Source: an uncultured Collinsella sp. (GTDB lineage: Bacteria; Actinomycetota; Coriobacteriia; Coriobacteriales; Coriobacteriaceae). From it: a stretch of 8,042 nucleotides of DNA. Positions 5,483 to 8,042 of the stretch are shown one piece after another. The position numbers were made by a program, and so were the translations under genes. Under the pieces are notes generated by a model. That model did no database searches, had not been told where the DNA came from, and was given only the letters and a program-made list of their open reading frames with translations. Where the stretch lies: the NCBI GenBank assembly GCA_958424475.1, contig CATZTY010000040.1, positions 1 through 8,042 on the forward strand, read 5' to 3'. Position 1 is the first letter of the stretch, and every line of letters begins with the position of its first letter.

Positions 5483-7394
5483 GGCAACGACCGCCGAGCG
5501 CGCGCTCAACCGCAAGGGTGGCACCATGTCGCGCCTCATCAAGACGCTCTTTGGCTTCTACCCCGTGCTTTTGCCCCTCGTCGTCGTCGGCGTGGTGCTC
5601 TGCGCCATCATCAACTCCATCGGCGCGACCTTCCTTCAGAGCGCCCTGCAGATTATTAGCGAATCGTGGCAGTCGGGCGATTGGACGACCGCGCAGCCCA
5701 AGATCGCACAGCTCGTGACCACCCTCGCCTGCATCTACGGCGTCGGCATCCTGTCCTCGCTGTTCTGGAACCGCGCCATGGCCATCGTCACGCAGGGCTC
5801 GCTCGAGAAGCTGCGCGAGAAGATGTTCAACCGCATGCAGGACCTGCCGATCCGCTACTTCGACACGCACCAGCGCGGCGACATCATGAGCCACTACACC
5901 AACGACATCGACACGCTGCGCCAGATGATCAGCCAGTCGCTGCCCAACCTGCTCATGACGGTCATCGTCATTGCCACGGTGTTCTTTATCATGCTGTACT
6001 ACAGCGTGTGGATGTGCCTGGTCATTATTGCCGGCGTCGCCTTTATGACCTTTATGACCAAGCTGCTCGGCTCCAACTCCGCGCGCTTCTTTATTGCGCA
6101 GCAGACCGAGCTCGGCGTGGTCGAGGGCCATATCGAGGAAGTCATGAATGGCCAGAAGGTCGTCAAGGCATTCTGCCACGAGTCTGCCGCCGAGACCGAT
6201 TTTGACGAGCGCAACGAAAAGCTCTTCGAGGTCTCGCAGAAGGCCAACATGTACGCCAACATCCTCATGCCCATCCTTATGAACCTGGGAAACCTGCTCT
6301 ACGTGCTGGTCGCACTGGCAGGCGGCATTTTCTTGGCGCTGGGCGTGCCCAACCTGAGCATCTCGGGCATGGCGCTGTCCATCGCCGTCGTGGTGCCGTT
6401 CCTCAACATGACCAAGCAATTCTGCGGACAGATCGGTCAGATCTCGCAGCAGATCAACGCCGTGGTCATGGGCCTCGCCGGCGCCGACCGCATCTTTGAG
6501 CTCATCGACGAGAAGCCCGAGGCCGACGAAGGCTACGTGACGCTTGTCAACGCGCAGGTGAACCCCGAGACGTGGGAGTTCGAGGAGGCCGACCACCACA
6601 CCGGCATGTGGGCGTGGAAGCATCCGCACCGCGCAACCGGCGAGATCGAGTACGTACCGCTGCGTGGCGACCTGGTCATGGACAATGTCGACTTTGGCTA
6701 CACGCCCGACCACGAGGTGCTGCACGGCGTGTCTGTGTACGCCAAGCCGGGCCAGAAGGTCGCGTTTGTCGGCGCCACCGGTGCCGGCAAGACGACCATC
6801 ACCAACCTCATCAACCGCTTCTATGACATCGCCGATGGCAAGATCCGCTACGACGGCATCAACGTCAACAAGATCCGCAAGGCCGATCTGCGCCGCTCGC
6901 TGGGCGTCGTGCTGCAGGACGTGAACCTGTTCACCGGCACCGTGATGGATAACATCCGCTACGGCAACCTGGACGCCACCGACGAGGAGTGCATCGCGGC
7001 GGCAAAGCTCGCCGGCGCGGACGACTTTATCACCCGCCTGCCCGACGGCTACGACACCATGCTCACCGGCAACGGCGCGCAGCTGTCGCAGGGCCAGCGC
7101 CAGCTGATCTCAATCGCACGCGCCGCCGTCGCCGATCCGCCGGCAATGATTCTGGACGAGGCCACGAGCTCCATCGATACCCGCACCGAGGCTATCGTGC
7201 AGGCCGGCATGGACAAGCTCATGGAAGGCCGCACGACGTTTGTCATCGCGCACCGCCTGTCCACCGTGCGCAACTCCGACGCGATCATCTGCCTGGACCA
7301 CGGCCGCATTATCGAGCGCGGTAACCACGACGAGCTGATCGCCAAGCGCGGATATTACTACCAGCTGTACACGGGTGCATTTGAGCTCGAGTAG
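5475..7394 (+). CDS. ABC exporter half-transporter, canonical-site subunit
   Basis: This 639-residue partner subunit has an exporter membrane domain (helices about 29-52, 80-97, 157-177, 178-196, 262-288 and 296-316) and an ATPase domain. Motifs: Walker A GATGAGKTT (433-441, K439), Q481, signature LSQGQ (537-541) with Gln in place of the first Gly after Ser, Walker B ending D561, catalytic Glu562, D-loop SSID (565-568) and switch His593. Its Walker half is fully canonical, while its signature is altered and would face the degenerate Walker half of the other subunit. Between the membrane and ATPase domains lies an extended linker (about 348-398) with HH, WAWKHPH and EYVPLRGD; I recall similar inserts in related Firmicutes and Actinobacteria exporters. 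The ATG at 5475 has a strong ribosome site and overlaps the previous stop by 8 bp. Substrate unknown. Confidence 0.93.
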   Translation: MSKATTAERALNRKGGTMSRLIKTLFGFYPVLLPLVVVGVVLCAIINSIGATFLQSALQIISESWQSGDWTTAQPKIAQLVTTLACIYGVGILSSLFWNRAMAIVTQGSLEKLREKMFNRMQDLPIRYFDTHQRGDIMSHYTNDIDTLRQMISQSLPNLLMTVIVIATVFFIMLYYSVWMCLVIIAGVAFMTFMTKLLGSNSARFFIAQQTELGVVEGHIEEVMNGQKVVKAFCHESAAETDFDERNEKLFEVSQKANMYANILMPILMNLGNLLYVLVALAGGIFLALGVPNLSISGMALSIAVVVPFLNMTKQFCGQIGQISQQINAVVMGLAGADRIFELIDEKPEADEGYVTLVNAQVNPETWEFEEADHHTGMWAWKHPHRATGEIEYVPLRGDLVMDNVDFGYTPDHEVLHGVSVYAKPGQKVAFVGATGAGKTTITNLINRFYDIADGKIRYDGINVNKIRKADLRRSLGVVLQDVNLFTGTVMDNIRYGNLDATDEECIAAAKLAGADDFITRLPDGYDTMLTGNGAQLSQGQRQLISIARAAVADPPAMILDEATSSIDTRTEAIVQAGMDKLMEGRTTFVIAHRLSTVRNSDAIICLDHGRIIERGNHDELIAKRGYYYQLYTGAFELE

Positions 7395-7408
7395 GACCGG
7401 TTACTGAC

Positions 7409-7442
7409 GGAGGGCGCCCCGGGGGCGGGCGGGGTGCCCTCC
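7409..7442. terminator. GC-rich hairpin after the exporter operon
   Basis: GGAGGGCGCCCC (7409-7420) pairs with GGGGTGCCCTCC (7431-7442) including one G-T wobble, around a 10-nt G-rich loop. TGACGG (7405-7410) and CCGTCA (7457-7462) offer an alternative outer pairing. It begins 14 nt after the stop codon of the last exporter gene. No U-tract follows, so it is more likely a stabilising 3' structure than an independent terminator. Confidence 0.5.
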
Positions 7443-7484
7443 TGCCCGCGATCAGTCCGTCATTTAAAACGGAATAAAAGTTTG

Positions 7485-7520
7485 CGAGGCCCTGGCCGTT
7501 TGGCCAGGGTCTCGTTTTGT
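7485..7520 (+). terminator. Intrinsic terminator between convergent genes
   Basis: A 13-bp stem with one G-T pair (CGAGGCCCTGGCC at 7485-7497, GGCCAGGGTCTCG at 7502-7514) closes a GTTT tetraloop and is followed by TTTTGT. This is a standard Rho-independent terminator for the exporter operon. On the minus strand the same stem is followed by CAAACTTTTATTCC, so it may also stop the convergent LysR gene, whose stop codon is about 10 nt away. Confidence 0.85.
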
Positions 7521-7529
7521 AAGGATGAG

Positions 7530-8042
7530 CTAGTTGAGGAGTTGGGCCATGGCGTTGACGAATTTTTGTACTTGGAGGGTTGGCTCGAGCGGATAGTGCA
7601 AAAAGACCGGCACCTCGCGTCCGCATAGGAACGGTACGCCCACAAAGGCAGGGTGCACGCCCGACCATGCACCGCAGGTGAGCACCGCGTCACCCTTTTC
7701 CTCTGCCTCGTTAAAGAGCGCAAAGTCGAAGCTATCCACATCGATCACGTCCACGCCACCGTCAGCCAAAAGGTCGATGCGCAGGCTGTCCATGGCATCG
7801 TTGCCGTGACGGAGCACGCGCAGGCGCATGCCCTCCAGGTCGGCAACCGTAATGCGTGTCTTGCGCGCCAGCGGGCTCGTGCGTGGCACGTCGATATAAA
7901 ACGGCACGTTAACGATGCGGAGCTTTTGGCAGGCGTCACCCCAGCGCGGGGTCGAAAAACTCGACTGCACCACATCCACCTCGCGACCGAGGCTGCGCAT
8001 GACGGATTCGCGTTCGTCGTAGAGGTCGCTTACCGGCACGAT
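7530..8042 (-). CDS. LysR-type regulator, 3' part (partial)
   Basis: About 170 C-terminal residues of a LysR-type transcriptional regulator; the gene runs off the right edge, so its N-terminal helix-turn-helix is not visible. The frame is open at the edge (an ATC codon at 8042-8040 precedes the GTG at 8039), so that GTG is internal. The visible part is the periplasmic-binding-protein-like effector domain. VPFYIDVPRTSPLARK followed by ITVADLEGMRLRVL is the typical 'hPLA...i...dL.g' segment, and the C-terminal YPLEPTLQVQKFVNAMAQLL is the usual closing helix. The gene converges on the exporter operon and ends just past the shared terminator. Its target is probably to the right, outside the window; the ligand is unknown. 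Confidence 0.85.
   Translation of the reverse strand: MVPVSDLYDERESVMRSLGREVDVVQSSFSTPRWGDACQKLRIVNVPFYIDVPRTSPLARKTRITVADLEGMRLRVLRHGNDAMDSLRIDLLADGGVDVIDVDSFDFALFNEAEEKGDAVLTCGAWSGVHPAFVGVPFLCGREVPVFLHYPLEPTLQVQKFVNAMAQLLN

Noticed and set aside
5373..6725. Long minus-strand open frame (450 codons) opposite the second exporter gene
   Set aside because: Its His/Val/Asp-rich composition is the usual antisense shadow of a high-GC gene, no family motif is seen, and the plus-strand ABC motifs are intact.

Overview
The window is GC-rich chromosomal DNA with actinobacterial-style codon use (third positions mostly G or C), strong Shine-Dalgarno motifs and tight gene overlaps. The gene set is a MarR-controlled heterodimeric ABC exporter, a COG2240-type pyridoxamine kinase, a DUF4143 ATPase and small dispersed hairpin repeats. 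Together these suggest a gut Coriobacteriia member, most likely Collinsella or a relative. That assignment is inference; no rRNA or marker gene is present.

Layout, left to right. (1) 1-138: a cluster of direct and inverted repeats, then a 13-bp perfect hairpin. (2) 151-1512, minus: an AAA-type ATPase with a DUF4143 C-terminal half. (3) 1513-1693: no gene. It holds three copies of a 12-bp motif at exact 33-bp spacing just upstream of the ATPase, and a second copy of the hairpin. (4) 1694-2840, minus: a two-gene unit, pyridoxamine kinase followed by a small cysteine-rich TIGR04076-like protein, overlapping by 8 bp. (5) 2841-3168: a divergent intergenic region with several palindromes and a good plus-strand promoter overlapped by a probable MarR operator. 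(6) 3169-7394, plus: a three-gene operon of a MarR repressor and the two half-transporters of an ABC exporter, each junction again an 8-bp overlap. (7) 7395-7529: a GC-rich hairpin followed by an intrinsic terminator usable from both sides. (8) 7530-8042, minus: the 3' part of a LysR-type regulator that runs off the window.

How the genes work together. The MarR protein probably represses its own operon by binding an inverted repeat over the -10 and start region. An inducer, presumably a toxic compound, would release it so that the two ABC subunits are made and assemble into an efflux pump. All the degenerate ATP-site residues fall in one composite nucleotide site and all the canonical ones in the other, as in heterodimeric exporters of the TM287/288, BmrCD and LmrCD type. 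The kinase would salvage B6 vitamers; the role of its small partner is unknown.

No clearly unprecedented system is visible. The parts least explained by known families are the phased 33-bp repeats and hairpin elements around the DUF4143 ATPase, and the long palindrome upstream of the MarR promoter.
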